The translations under genes and the position numbers were made by a program. A model generated the notes under the pieces. The model was not told where the DNA came from and did not search any database. It saw nothing but the letters and a program-made list of their open reading frames with translations. From contig QKBC01000017.1 in NCBI GenBank assembly GCA_003246205.1, positions 1-52,903 of the forward strand: a stretch of 52,903 nucleotides of DNA, written 5' to 3'. This document shows, piece after piece, positions 44,274-52,581 of the stretch. Each line of letters starts with the position of its first letter. Positions within the stretch are counted from its first letter, which is position 1. This DNA is from Flavobacterium haoranii. GTDB taxonomy: Bacteria; Bacteroidota; Bacteroidia; Flavobacteriales; Flavobacteriaceae.

Positions 44274-46514
44274 TTATTTTTTAGTTGATTCTTCAATATT
44301 CTCAGTAAATGAAAGCAATATTTGTCTGACTTTATCGGTATCTTCAATGTAAAATCGGGCGCTGGTATCTTCTTCACCTACTTTGACGGTTATGGTTTCT
44401 TTAGGCAATAAACGAAACATAAATTCATCGGTTCGGTCGTCGCCTATTGCAAAAACGAAATCGTAGGCTTTGTTTAATAACCGGTTAGCAGCCGCTCCTT
44501 TATTGACGGTGCCATTTTTTACTTCCAAGGCTTTATTGCCCTTTAAAACAGCAATGTTGTGATTCGATAAAAATCCGGTTAGTACTGTTGAGAGTTCGTT
44601 GGCTCTTGTTTCGCCTAATACAGGGTCTGTTTTGCGATAATGCCAAACTAAAGAATAATTTTTTTCTTCTAAGAAAGAACCCGGTGTGCGATCTACAAAG
44701 TTCTCTATAATCGGTCGGATAGAATCCATCCAGTTGTTATTCAAAGCTTGATTAATGACCCAGTCCTTTCCTCTTTTCTTAGTCCAAACACCGTGTTCGG
44801 CAATTAAAGTAACCGGTAGATGTCCAAATTGTTGTTCCAGAAAATCTTTGTCTCTTCCACTGATAATAACCAAATCGTTATTGTTCGTAATAAGTTGGTC
44901 TAAAATGGTATACAGTTTAGCATCAGGTAAAGCCAAATGCGGATCCGGATGAAAATTGACTAAGGTTCCGTCGTAATCTAAAAAGAAAATTTTGGATTGA
45001 GCAGTTTTGTATTGTGTAAGAACATCATTCATTTCAGGCTCATTAAGCCATTTGGTTTTCTTTTCTTTCTGCAAGTCTTTAGTTGCTTCTAAGGATTTCA
45101 TAAATTCCGAAGCCCATTTTTCCACGTCATAACGTTTGATTCTTTTTTGGATGAACTTATTACGCATGATCTGTTCTTCTTCGGGCATTTCAAAAGCTAC
45201 TTTTAAAGCCTCGGCAATTTGATTAGAATCATTTGGATTTATGATCAAGGCTTCACTCATTTCTTGAGCAGCTCCAGCCATTTCGCTTAAAATGAGGGTT
45301 CCGGTTCTGTCAGTTCGGGAAGCGATATATTCTTTGGCAACCAGGTTCATGCCGTCGCGTATTGGGGTTAAAAGCGCTATTTCGCATGAAGTGTATAGAT
45401 CTATCAGTTGTTCAAAAGGGAGGGAACGGTAAAAATACCAAACCGGAGTCCAACTAACGGTTGAAAATTTACCGTTGATACGTCCGACCAATTCGTCTAT
45501 TTCTCGTTTTAACCGTTGGTATTGCGGAACGTTTTCCCGTGACGGAACGGCTAGCATTACCAGTCGGGCTTTTTCCTGAAATTGAGGATATTTGGTTAAA
45601 AAATATTCAAATGCTTTTAAGCGTTGGGCAATTCCTTTGGTATAATCCAAACGATCGATGGACAAGATCAGTTTAGCATCATTAGAAACCTGAAGATGTT
45701 GTTCTAGTCTGACTTTTAACTGGCTTTTTTCTTCTTGGGGTTTGTTTGTATTGTCAATAGCAGCTTCTTTAAACTTTTGATAGTCAATCCCCATAGGGAA
45801 AGAATCAATTTTTACTTTTCTCCGACCTACCTGAATCGTGTTGAAATTAACATCATAACGTAGAATACGACTAACGGAACTGATAAAGTGTCTTTCGTAA
45901 TCGTAGTTATGAAAACCGATGAGGTCAGAGCCTAGCATGCCTTTTAAGAGCTCTTCCCGTTTCGGCAAAACCCTGAAAATTTCATAAGAAGGAAAAGGAA
46001 TATGCAAAAAGAAACCAATGGAAACATTCGGTTTTGCTTCTTTAATGAGTTGAGGTAAAAGTAATAATTGATAGTCGTGAACCCAAACCTGATCGCCGTC
46101 TTCTAGGTGCTCCAAAACTTTTTCAGCGAACTTTTGGTTGACTTTTTTATACGCTTCCCAGTGCTCGTCTTTATAATGAGTGTATTCTGTGAAATAATGA
46201 AATAAGGGCCATAAAAGATCGTTGCTGAAACCAAAATAAAAATCTTCTACTTCAGCTTTTGTCAGGTCAACAGAAATACATTTTTGTTGTTCAATGGCTT
46301 TATTTATTTTGTTATGAGTGTTTTCATTGATATCGTCTACTGCTATTCCCGACCAACCGATCCATAGGCTATTTGAGTTCTGATGGATTGATTTCATTCC
46401 TGTCGCCAGGCCGCCAACGCTGGGTAAAATTTTTATTTCATTTTCTTCTTCATTTTCGGGTAGTGAAACGTTTAATGGCAGTCTGTTTGAGACAATAATG
46501 GTTTTGTTTTTCAT
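44274..46514 (-). CDS. otsAB: Bifunctional trehalose-6-phosphate synthase/phosphatase
   Basis: This 746-residue fused enzyme makes trehalose. The N-terminal GT20 glycosyltransferase (about residues 1-470; IVSNRLPLNV, VWVHDYQLLLLP, GMNLVAKEY) joins UDP- or ADP-glucose with glucose-6-phosphate. A linker of about 30 residues leads to the HAD-type trehalose-phosphatase (FFLDYDGTLVNF, FAIGDDRTDEFMF), which removes phosphate. OtsA and OtsB are separate genes in E. coli; fusions occur in Bacteroidota and eukaryotes. It diverges from the GH15 gene across a 79-bp gap, pairing synthesis with a likely breakdown enzyme. Trehalose would protect against osmotic or drying stress. Confidence 0.93.
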   Translation of the reverse strand: MKNKTIIVSNRLPLNVSLPENEEENEIKILPSVGGLATGMKSIHQNSNSLWIGWSGIAVDDINENTHNKINKAIEQQKCISVDLTKAEVEDFYFGFSNDLLWPLFHYFTEYTHYKDEHWEAYKKVNQKFAEKVLEHLEDGDQVWVHDYQLLLLPQLIKEAKPNVSIGFFLHIPFPSYEIFRVLPKREELLKGMLGSDLIGFHNYDYERHFISSVSRILRYDVNFNTIQVGRRKVKIDSFPMGIDYQKFKEAAIDNTNKPQEEKSQLKVRLEQHLQVSNDAKLILSIDRLDYTKGIAQRLKAFEYFLTKYPQFQEKARLVMLAVPSRENVPQYQRLKREIDELVGRINGKFSTVSWTPVWYFYRSLPFEQLIDLYTSCEIALLTPIRDGMNLVAKEYIASRTDRTGTLILSEMAGAAQEMSEALIINPNDSNQIAEALKVAFEMPEEEQIMRNKFIQKRIKRYDVEKWASEFMKSLEATKDLQKEKKTKWLNEPEMNDVLTQYKTAQSKIFFLDYDGTLVNFHPDPHLALPDAKLYTILDQLITNNNDLVIISGRDKDFLEQQFGHLPVTLIAEHGVWTKKRGKDWVINQALNNNWMDSIRPIIENFVDRTPGSFLEEKNYSLVWHYRKTDPVLGETRANELSTVLTGFLSNHNIAVLKGNKALEVKNGTVNKGAAANRLLNKAYDFVFAIGDDRTDEFMFRLLPKETITVKVGEEDTSARFYIEDTDKVRQILLSFTENIEESTKK

Positions 46515-46593
46515 TAAAAAAAATTTTAAGATGAAAATATAATTTCTTAATTTACAAATATTTTTTAAAACAGCCGTAAAATTTACCGAATAA

Positions 46594-48402
46594 ATGAAAA
46601 ACTTAGATTATGGAATCATAGGGAATTGTATGAGTGCAGCATTAGTTTCTAAAGAGGGTTCGATAGATTGGTGTTGCCTGCCTAAATTTGATTCGCCATC
46701 TGTATTTGCTAAAATGTTAGACAATGAAAAAGGAGGGAGTTTTTCTTTTATTGTTGATGAAATGTATACCATTTCTCAAGAATATTTAGCCAAAACCAAT
46801 ATTCTGGTAACCAGATTTGAAAGTCCGGATGCCGCATTTGAAGTCCGGGATTTTATGCCGCGTTATTACGATAATGTAGGAAAGCTCCATGCGCCGATCG
46901 TGATCATTCGTTATCTGGTTCCGTTAAAAGGCAAACCAAAGTTTAAGGTCAATTATGACCCAAAAGTGGTTTATGCTAAAGAAGAAACGATAAGCCGAGT
47001 TAAAGAGGGTTATATTAAAAGCCATACGGTGAAAGGAATCTACGATTCCGTGTATTTATATTCTAATGTGGATTATGAGGCTGTTTTAAGTCAGGAAGAA
47101 ATTACACTTACAGAAGAATCTTTTTTCTTATTGAGTTATTATGAAAAGATCTTACCTCAACATATCAATCGTTGTATTTTACATTATCAAAGGACGTATG
47201 CGTATTGGTTAGACTGGTCTGAACGGACGACTTCCTATAAATATTACAATAAAGAAATTTTAAGAAGTGCACTGGTTTTAAAAATCTTAACGTATCAAAA
47301 ATCAGGTGCTGTATTGGCGGCTGTGACAACTTCTCTTCCGGAGACGATAGGGGAGGTGCGAAATTGGGATTATCGTTTTTGCTGGATACGGGATGCTTCT
47401 ATGGTATTAAGTGTTCTGATCGAATTAGGGCATGCTTCATCTGCCCAGCATTTTTTAAATTTTCTGATTGATATTATTCCGGAAAAAGGAAATAAGATGC
47501 AAATCATGTATGGAATAAACGGCGAACAAAAGTTGGAAGAGCATTTTTTAGATCATCTCGCCGGATATGAAAATTCCAAACCGGTTAGGGTAGGGAATGC
47601 AGCTTATGTTCAAAAGCAAAACGATATTTTCGGAATTTTAATGGAAGTGATCTATCAGCAATTCTTCCGTTTTGAAACTACTTTAGAGAACAGTGAAGAG
47701 CTTTGGACGGTTGTAACCGGCATTGTTTATGTCGTTGAAGAGAATTGGATGAAAGCCGATAAAGGCATTTGGGAATTACGAACAGAAGACCGACATTTTA
47801 CTTTTTCAAAGCTTTTGTGTTGGGTAGCGGTTGACAGGGCTATTAAGATTGCAGAATTGATCCATAAAACAGCTCCTTTAGCAGAATGGAAGCAATTAAG
47901 AGCCAATATTTATGACGATATTTATCACAATGCCTGGAACGATGAGATAAAGGCTTACACGCAATCGTATGGTTCTTCTGACTTAGATGCTTCAACACTT
48001 TTGATGCAGAATTATGGTTTTGTAAGAGCAGATGATTCTCGTTATATCAATACAGTTAAAGCTATTGAAAAAGATTTGTGTGAGGACGGCTTAATGTATC
48101 GTTATAAAAATAAAGACGATTTCGGATTGCCTAGTTCTTCCTTTACGATCTGCAGTTTCTGGTTTATTGACAGTTTGTTTAAGATAGGTGAGAAGAAGAA
48201 GGCGATTCAGTACTTTGGTCAGTTGTTGTCTTACAGTAATCATCTAGGTTTGTTCAGTGAAGATATTGACTTTAAAACCAAACGTTTATTGGGGAATTTC
48301 CCGCAAGCCTATTCTCATTTGGCATTGATTCAGACGGCAATTAATTTTGCCGGCGGCATTACGGAGGAAGATGAATTGAAAGAAGTAATAAAGACGGATT
48401 AA
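46594..48402 (+). CDS. Glycoside hydrolase family 15 protein (possible trehalase)
   Basis: This 602-residue protein has an N-terminal beta-sandwich domain (GNCMSAALVSKEGSIDWCCLPKFDSPS) and the alpha6/alpha6-barrel catalytic domain of GH15 with NWDYRFCWIRDASMVL. A later acidic motif (GIWELR) and helices of the barrel follow. GH15 includes glucoamylases and bacterial trehalases; the divergent neighbour otsAB favours trehalase or a trehalose-linked glucosidase. It has no signal peptide, so it is cytoplasmic. It ends at a long bidirectional terminator shared with the patatin operon. Confidence 0.88.
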   Translation: MKNLDYGIIGNCMSAALVSKEGSIDWCCLPKFDSPSVFAKMLDNEKGGSFSFIVDEMYTISQEYLAKTNILVTRFESPDAAFEVRDFMPRYYDNVGKLHAPIVIIRYLVPLKGKPKFKVNYDPKVVYAKEETISRVKEGYIKSHTVKGIYDSVYLYSNVDYEAVLSQEEITLTEESFFLLSYYEKILPQHINRCILHYQRTYAYWLDWSERTTSYKYYNKEILRSALVLKILTYQKSGAVLAAVTTSLPETIGEVRNWDYRFCWIRDASMVLSVLIELGHASSAQHFLNFLIDIIPEKGNKMQIMYGINGEQKLEEHFLDHLAGYENSKPVRVGNAAYVQKQNDIFGILMEVIYQQFFRFETTLENSEELWTVVTGIVYVVEENWMKADKGIWELRTEDRHFTFSKLLCWVAVDRAIKIAELIHKTAPLAEWKQLRANIYDDIYHNAWNDEIKAYTQSYGSSDLDASTLLMQNYGFVRADDSRYINTVKAIEKDLCEDGLMYRYKNKDDFGLPSSSFTICSFWFIDSLFKIGEKKKAIQYFGQLLSYSNHLGLFSEDIDFKTKRLLGNFPQAYSHLALIQTAINFAGGITEEDELKEVIKTD

Positions 48403-48410
48403 TATTTTTG

Positions 48411-48450
48411 AAATAAGGAAAGGCTGCACTTATGCAGCCTTTCCTTATTT
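48411..48450. terminator. Strong bidirectional terminator
   Basis: An 18-bp perfect inverted repeat (48411-48428 and 48433-48450) has a 4-base CTTA loop. It ends the GH15 gene on the plus strand and the four-gene patatin operon on the minus strand; the patatin stop codon (48445-48447) lies inside the right arm. Confidence 0.92.
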
Positions 48451-49482
48451 ATTCTTCACCAATTTTTTAGCAATTTCATCCAGAGTGCTTCTGTTTTGAT
48501 CCACGTAATATAATCCGGCCTGTATCAGTTCAAAGATGTTTTTTTGTGAGGTGTCATCCATATCTGAAGAGGCGTTTTTAAGTTGTGGCATTAACCGATA
48601 GTAATTTTTACGGTTTCGAGGGCCTAGTGTGCCGTATATTTTGGTTAGTAAATAATTTACAGTCTCTGCATTGGATGATAGTAATATATCGATCAAAGGC
48701 GAAATCCATTTTATTTTTCCGGCATTTTCAAATTTTTCAAATGTATAAGATTTGAAAACTTCTCCGGTTCCTATAGAAACCAAGATAATGTCATTAATAT
48801 CCGGATAGTCCGGTTTTAAACTGTCGTGCAGTACTTCTGAAAAAGGGATTTTTCGGGCTTCTGCATAAGCGCTTAACGCCGGATTATTAGCAAAAACACC
48901 TCCGTCTATCAGTACAAACTCTTGTCCGTATAAAGATTTTATTTTTGCCGGTTCAAAGTAGGTGGGAGCGGCGCTGGTTGCTCTACAAACATCTTTCACA
49001 AAGAAATTTTCCAAAGAAGAATGTGCTTCATGACTGCAAAATAATTTAGCTTTTCGCTGATTGATGTCGTAAGACGTAATCAAACAAGGCTTTGTCAAGT
49101 CTTTTAATTCCAAATATTTAAAGACATCTTCCAATTGTTTTTCCAGATTTTTCTGAGAGATCTTTTCATTGAATAGACCAAATGGATTGATGATTCCTTC
49201 CCAGAAAGAAACATTAAAAATGGAACTTCCTTTTTTAGCATAAAGATCCAAAGCCTCTTCAACGGAGAATTTAGCATTACCAGTGTTGTCGGGAAATAAT
49301 AAAATGGCGGTTAATAGACCTCCCGTACTGGTTCCGGCAATCAAATCAAAATAATCACCGATTTTTGCGTTTGGATTGTCAATTTTTTGCAATTGTTCTT
49401 CAATATAACGCAAAATAACACAGGTTATGATACCCCGAATGCCGCCGCCATCTAAACTGAGAATTCTGATTTTTTTTGCCAT
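48445..49482 (-). CDS. Patatin-like phospholipase
   Basis: This 345-residue protein has the oxyanion-hole motif DGGGIRG (residues 11-17), the nucleophile elbow GTSTGG with Ser52, and the catalytic Asp193 in IDGGVFANNP. It would hydrolyse acyl ester bonds of membrane lipids. It has no signal peptide. It is the last of four closely packed minus-strand genes (M15 peptidase, lipoprotein, 108-aa protein, patatin; 17-, 5- and 5-base gaps). A CBASS-effector role is not supported, as no nucleotide cyclase is nearby. Within this operon it may damage membranes together with the peptidase, but that is inference. Confidence 0.9.
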   Translation of the reverse strand: MAKKIRILSLDGGGIRGIITCVILRYIEEQLQKIDNPNAKIGDYFDLIAGTSTGGLLTAILLFPDNTGNAKFSVEEALDLYAKKGSSIFNVSFWEGIINPFGLFNEKISQKNLEKQLEDVFKYLELKDLTKPCLITSYDINQRKAKLFCSHEAHSSLENFFVKDVCRATSAAPTYFEPAKIKSLYGQEFVLIDGGVFANNPALSAYAEARKIPFSEVLHDSLKPDYPDINDIILVSIGTGEVFKSYTFEKFENAGKIKWISPLIDILLSSNAETVNYLLTKIYGTLGPRNRKNYYRLMPQLKNASSDMDDTSQKNIFELIQAGLYYVDQNRSTLDEIAKKLVKNK

Positions 49483-49487
49483 AGTAT

Positions 49488-49814
49488 TTATTTTAAAGTT
49501 GTAGAGATTAGTAAAGTAAAAGTAGTTTCCAGTATTCTTTTTTTAATGTTGTTTAACCGTATCTTTGAAATTCCGGCTGCCTGTAATGCTTTTAAAGTCA
49601 AAATAGCTTGCTGACTTTTAAGAAGCCATTCTAATTCGGAAGGTGTTAAAACAGCATCAGCAACATAAGTTGTCCAACGGATTAATTTTGCTTCTGATTT
49701 TTGTATAAAATCATCAACATCCTTTTGGATCTCAGGCTTTAAATCGTTGTATTCTTTTCCTAAAGTGTCTACCAAAGCTTTTTTTAATTCTTCAATACTA
49801 TTGTTCTTTTCCAT
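49488..49814 (-). CDS. Small helical protein of unknown function (108 aa)
   Basis: I do not recognise this family. It is almost entirely helical by composition, with a charged N-terminal half (SIEELKKALVDTLGKEYNDLK) and a more amphipathic or hydrophobic C-terminal helix (KRILETTFTLLISTTLK) that could touch membranes. There is no signal peptide and no cysteine. It sits between a lipoprotein and a patatin phospholipase with 5-base gaps on each side, so it is likely an accessory or immunity-like partner of the phospholipase, by position only. Confidence 0.65.
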   Translation of the reverse strand: MEKNNSIEELKKALVDTLGKEYNDLKPEIQKDVDDFIQKSEAKLIRWTTYVADAVLTPSELEWLLKSQQAILTLKALQAAGISKIRLNNIKKRILETTFTLLISTTLK

Positions 49815-49819
49815 AGTGT

Positions 49820-50278
49820 TTAATTTTGTGCTATAACGTTTAGTAAATTGCGTTCAGATATTTTGTCTTTTTTGATCTCATATTCGATCAGTAGGTCAAA
49901 AGCTTCTATAATTTGTCCTGAGGCTTCTTTTATGAAAAAAGGGGAGAGGGATTGTTCCTTTTCCCATTTCTTGAAATAAGCAGTTAGAAGATTTTTTTCT
50001 TCATCTGTTAGAATATTCCACATTTCATATGTTATTTCATTTTTAGGTTTGTTTTTTTCATATTCTTTAAGCTTAGCGACTTCCATGAGAAACAGTTCGA
50101 CTTCCTTTTTATGGGTTTCATACGCTGAAGAAGCTTTTGACATTAGGCTTTCTGCTTCAATTTTAAGTGCTGTTGTTTTTTGATAGGAATATTGGTCATA
50201 AACAGCAGTTTGCAAGGACTGACAAGAAGTAAATAAGATAATCACTGTAAGTCCGATCCATTTTTTTAGTGTTTTCAT
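49820..50278 (-). CDS. Coiled-coil lipoprotein of unknown function (152 aa)
   Basis: The start at 50278 gives a clear lipoprotein signal (MKTLKKWIGLTVIILFTSC, lipobox ILFTSC). The frame is open further upstream to 50350, into the M15 gene, but without a signal. The mature part is an alpha-helical, Lys/Glu-rich stretch of about 130 residues suited to a coiled coil. It has no recognised domain. Second gene of the M15-lipoprotein-108aa-patatin operon. A spanin-like, membrane-bridging role is one possibility. Confidence 0.7.
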   Translation of the reverse strand: MKTLKKWIGLTVIILFTSCQSLQTAVYDQYSYQKTTALKIEAESLMSKASSAYETHKKEVELFLMEVAKLKEYEKNKPKNEITYEMWNILTDEEKNLLTAYFKKWEKEQSLSPFFIKEASGQIIEAFDLLIEYEIKKDKISERNLLNVIAQN

Positions 50279-50295
50279 TTTCTGATTTTTTATTA

Positions 50296-50772
50296 TTAAA
50301 TTATGATATAACCGTTCTGGTCTTTTTCCTTTTTTGATAATGTTTTCCAATTGTTGTAACCTCGTTTTTCAAAATGAGGTAAATCCTTAAAATTCTTCCA
50401 GTTTCCGCCCCATTCCCAACCGTATTTAGCAAAGATCTTTACACATTCATACCAATCGGAAACCTGATCGTTATCCCAGTCTTTAGCAGTATCCCAAGAA
50501 GCTGTTTTACCGTTAATGATTAGGCAAATATCAACGGCAAATCCGTAATTATGAATGGATTGTCCGCCTTTTGCATGGGTTACTTTTTTGCCGGTTTTAG
50601 TTCTTCCTTTTGCATATAATTTGTTTTGCTCTTCAACGGATCGCAGGCCTTGCGTAATGCGTATTTTTGCTTTTCCGGTTAAAACGGTATCACATTCGTT
50701 AATTATGGTCGTTATTTCATCGCGTACCAACGGATGTAAAAGATTGATCCTTTTTTGAGTAAACTTGTCCAT
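50296..50772 (-). CDS. M15-family peptidase, endolysin-like (VanY/T5 endopeptidase type)
   Basis: This 158-residue protein has the D-Ala/L-Ala-D-Glu peptidase signature SIHNYGFAVDI (zinc ligands His74 and Asp81) and a third ligand His133 in LPHFE. It cuts peptide cross-links or stems of peptidoglycan. There is no signal peptide, as in phage endolysins, so release would need membrane damage or another partner. The start at 50772 (MDKFTQKRINLLHP) is preferred over 50808. First gene of the four-gene operon, behind a near-ideal promoter. Confidence 0.88.
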   Translation of the reverse strand: MDKFTQKRINLLHPLVRDEITTIINECDTVLTGKAKIRITQGLRSVEEQNKLYAKGRTKTGKKVTHAKGGQSIHNYGFAVDICLIINGKTASWDTAKDWDNDQVSDWYECVKIFAKYGWEWGGNWKNFKDLPHFEKRGYNNWKTLSKKEKDQNGYIII

Positions 50773-50797
50773 GATTTTATTCGATAATTTTACAATA

Positions 50798-50829
50798 CAA
50801 AAATACAAGAAAAAAGTCTAATACACAAA
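50798..50829 (-). promoter_or_regulatory. Promoter of the M15-patatin operon
   Basis: On the minus strand TTTG (50829-50826), a 20-base spacer and TATTTTTG (50805-50798) match the Bacteroidota promoter consensus exactly. It is 25 bases from the M15 start codon. Confidence 0.75.
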
Positions 50830-50955
50830 TATTAAGAAGAAAAAAATCTAATTAAAAAGAAAATAGTCTTTTTGTTTTTCATTGTTTGTAAAAAATTATT
50901 TATAGTATTATTCGTTTTTAAAAATTTTCTTATTATTTTAGTTTAAACTTTTGCT

Positions 50956-51723
50956 ATGTCAACGATGCCACAAGCTCAATCTATTGATGAAGTTATTGCT
51001 ATTTTAAATACCATAATAGAAGAATCTGTCCAACAGAGTTCACCGTTAGGCTATTTTGCTGTTTTGTATTGTAAGGTTACAGAAAAAGTAAAGGAAGGTA
51101 TTGCTAACGGAATGTTTCAAAACGGTCCCAGAATGGAGCGCTTAGATATTATTTTTGCTAATCGGTATATCAAGGCTTATTATGAGCACAGGAATGGAAT
51201 CCAAGCATCGTCTTGTTGGGAAGTTGCTTTTGAATATGCAGAGGATTACTGGATCATTGTTTTACAGCACTTGTTGTTGGGAATGAATGCTCACATTAAT
51301 CTTGATTTGGGAATTGCGTCAGCCGAGGTAGCTCCGGGAGATGCAATCCATGATCTGCATGATGATTTTAATACCATTAATAAAATTCTGTCGAGTTTAG
51401 TAGGAAATGTTGAAAAAGCCTTATCTGATGTGTGGCCGGTATTGAAATGGATTTTAAAGAAAACCAAACATATAGATACTTTTTTAATAGACTTTAGTAT
51501 GCAGGAGGCTAGAGAAGGAGCCTGGAAATTCGCTGTTGAGTTGGCACCGTTAAAGACGAATCAATTAGAGGAATGTATCGATAAAAGGGATAATGCCATA
51601 ACAAAAATTGCTGACTTGGTCATAAAACCGGGAAAAATTGCTTCGTTTTTATTTAAAATCATGCGTTTGTTTGAAATAGGATCAGTTGATGCTAAAATAG
51701 AAAAGTTGAGGAGTGTGATTTGA
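50956..51723 (+). CDS. DUF5995 family protein
   Basis: This 255-residue soluble helical protein has the LLLGMNAHINLDLGIA segment and AIHDLHDDFNTIN typical of DUF5995, a family of unknown function with conserved His/Asn/Asp residues that could bind metal. It diverges from the M15-patatin operon; the 183-bp region between them is AT-rich. Being next to a phospholipase operon may be meaningful but nothing links them functionally in sequence. The following 151 bp (51724-51874) hold no gene that I can see. Confidence 0.75.
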   Translation: MSTMPQAQSIDEVIAILNTIIEESVQQSSPLGYFAVLYCKVTEKVKEGIANGMFQNGPRMERLDIIFANRYIKAYYEHRNGIQASSCWEVAFEYAEDYWIIVLQHLLLGMNAHINLDLGIASAEVAPGDAIHDLHDDFNTINKILSSLVGNVEKALSDVWPVLKWILKKTKHIDTFLIDFSMQEAREGAWKFAVELAPLKTNQLEECIDKRDNAITKIADLVIKPGKIASFLFKIMRLFEIGSVDAKIEKLRSVI

Positions 51724-51874
51724 TTAAGACGAAAATCTCTTTTAGGTTAGTTAGTCCAAGGGTAATAATTTTAAAAAAGTGACTCATAAAAAACCACCCG
51801 AAGGTTGGATATGCAAACAAAATTTCCAGTATTAGTTAAGCGACATTTTTGTGAAAGTTTTTCATTTAATTAAA

Positions 51875-52295
51875 TTAAAGCAGCTTTAATACATCTGTCA
51901 ATATATTCCTAAATGAATTTCTAAATTTCTGAAAGGATACTTCATTTCCTTCTTCATCTAACAATCCTTTATCTGCTATAAAACTATACACAGGCGGATT
52001 ATCTCTTTTGTCTAAGAAAAAAAAACATAAACGATTCTACATGATTATACTCGGCAAAACACCAAAATGGTTTTAATATTAACCCCTCTTTTTGGATAGC
52101 ATTTTGAGCGTCTTTTTGGTAATATTCTAAATCTTCAAAGTCTCTATTCCAAGTTTCAAAAATAGTACTAAATCCACCTGCTAAAAAGAGATACTTTTTA
52201 AAAGCTACAGGTAATTTTATGCTTAATTTATTTTCTAATTCCTCAATTTTAGGAGTTTCTTTTAATTTTGTTAAATATTTTATTTCGATAACATT
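51875..52295 (-). pseudogene. SMI1/KNR4 (SUKH)-type immunity protein, frameshifted copy
   Basis: Repairing two single-base shifts gives a protein of about 138 residues starting MxIEIKYLTKL and containing FLAGGFSTIFETWNRDFEDLE, FMFFFLDKRDNPPVYSF and ending LTDVLKLL. The ATG (52295) overlaps the toxin-tip stop (TAATG), but a base seems missing right after it. The second shift is in a run of nine Ts on the coding strand (52025-52017); eight would restore the frame. It is clearly paralogous to the intact gene at 52582 (74-bp block identical but for one base). SMI1/KNR4 proteins commonly protect against polymorphic toxins. Confidence 0.75.
52118..52191. repeat. Direct repeat unit 1 (of two)
   Basis: 74 bp nearly identical (one difference, T at 52125) to 52830-52903. 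It lies inside the decayed SMI1/KNR4 gene and marks duplication of this immunity gene. Confidence 0.9.
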
Positions 52296-52572
52296 ATTTT
52301 TTAGGATTTACAACCTCAAATTTTGGATACATTTTTTTAATATAAATCCGTCTTTAGCTCCACTTGAATAAATTTTAATTTTAGCATTGTAGCGTTTTTG
52401 AAATTTATCCATTTGTCCTTGGTTGGCATACATTACAAGGGTCGAGTATGGTTTGTAATTCTACTTCTATTTTTAGTTCATCCGTAGTTGTTGCACCTAA
52501 TTTTTTCATTATTTCTTTAAGATGAATATCTTCGAATTCTCTTATTAAAAAAACCTTTGCTATTACAAAGGT
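52294..52572 (-). pseudogene. Orphan C-terminal toxin tip (deaminase-like), frameshifted
   Basis: No start codon or N-terminal part is present. Reading on the minus strand and removing a CCAA tandem duplication (CCAACCAA at 52426-52419) gives LQTILDPCNVCQGQMDKF, then FQKRYNAKIKIYSSG. A further one-base repair at an A7 run (52338-52332) gives MYPKFEVVNPKK and a stop at 52296-52294. The PCNVC pair followed by a QMDKFQ helix and a KIKIY strand resembles the zinc CxxC region of polymorphic-toxin deaminases; an upstream REFEDIHLKE helix fits the other half of the site. It directly precedes its presumed immunity gene. Confidence 0.55.
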
Positions 52573-52573
52573 T
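52547..52573 (-). terminator. Terminator-like hairpin after the intact SMI1/KNR4 gene
   Basis: On the minus strand AACCTTTG (52573-52566) pairs with CAAAGGTT (52559-52552) around a 6-base loop, followed by five Ts. It lies 9 bases after the stop of the intact immunity gene but also falls within the open frame of the orphan toxin tip. Confidence 0.5.
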
Positions 52574-52581
52574 TAAATTAA

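Noticed and set aside
48445..49482. Patatin protein as a CBASS (CapV) effector
   Set aside because: No cyclic-nucleotide synthase, E1/E2 or JAB gene is nearby; its partners are a peptidase and a lipoprotein.
48445..50829. Patatin operon as part of a prophage
   Set aside because: No integrase, capsid, tail or att-like repeats are seen in the flanking sequence, although a phage origin of the module remains possible.
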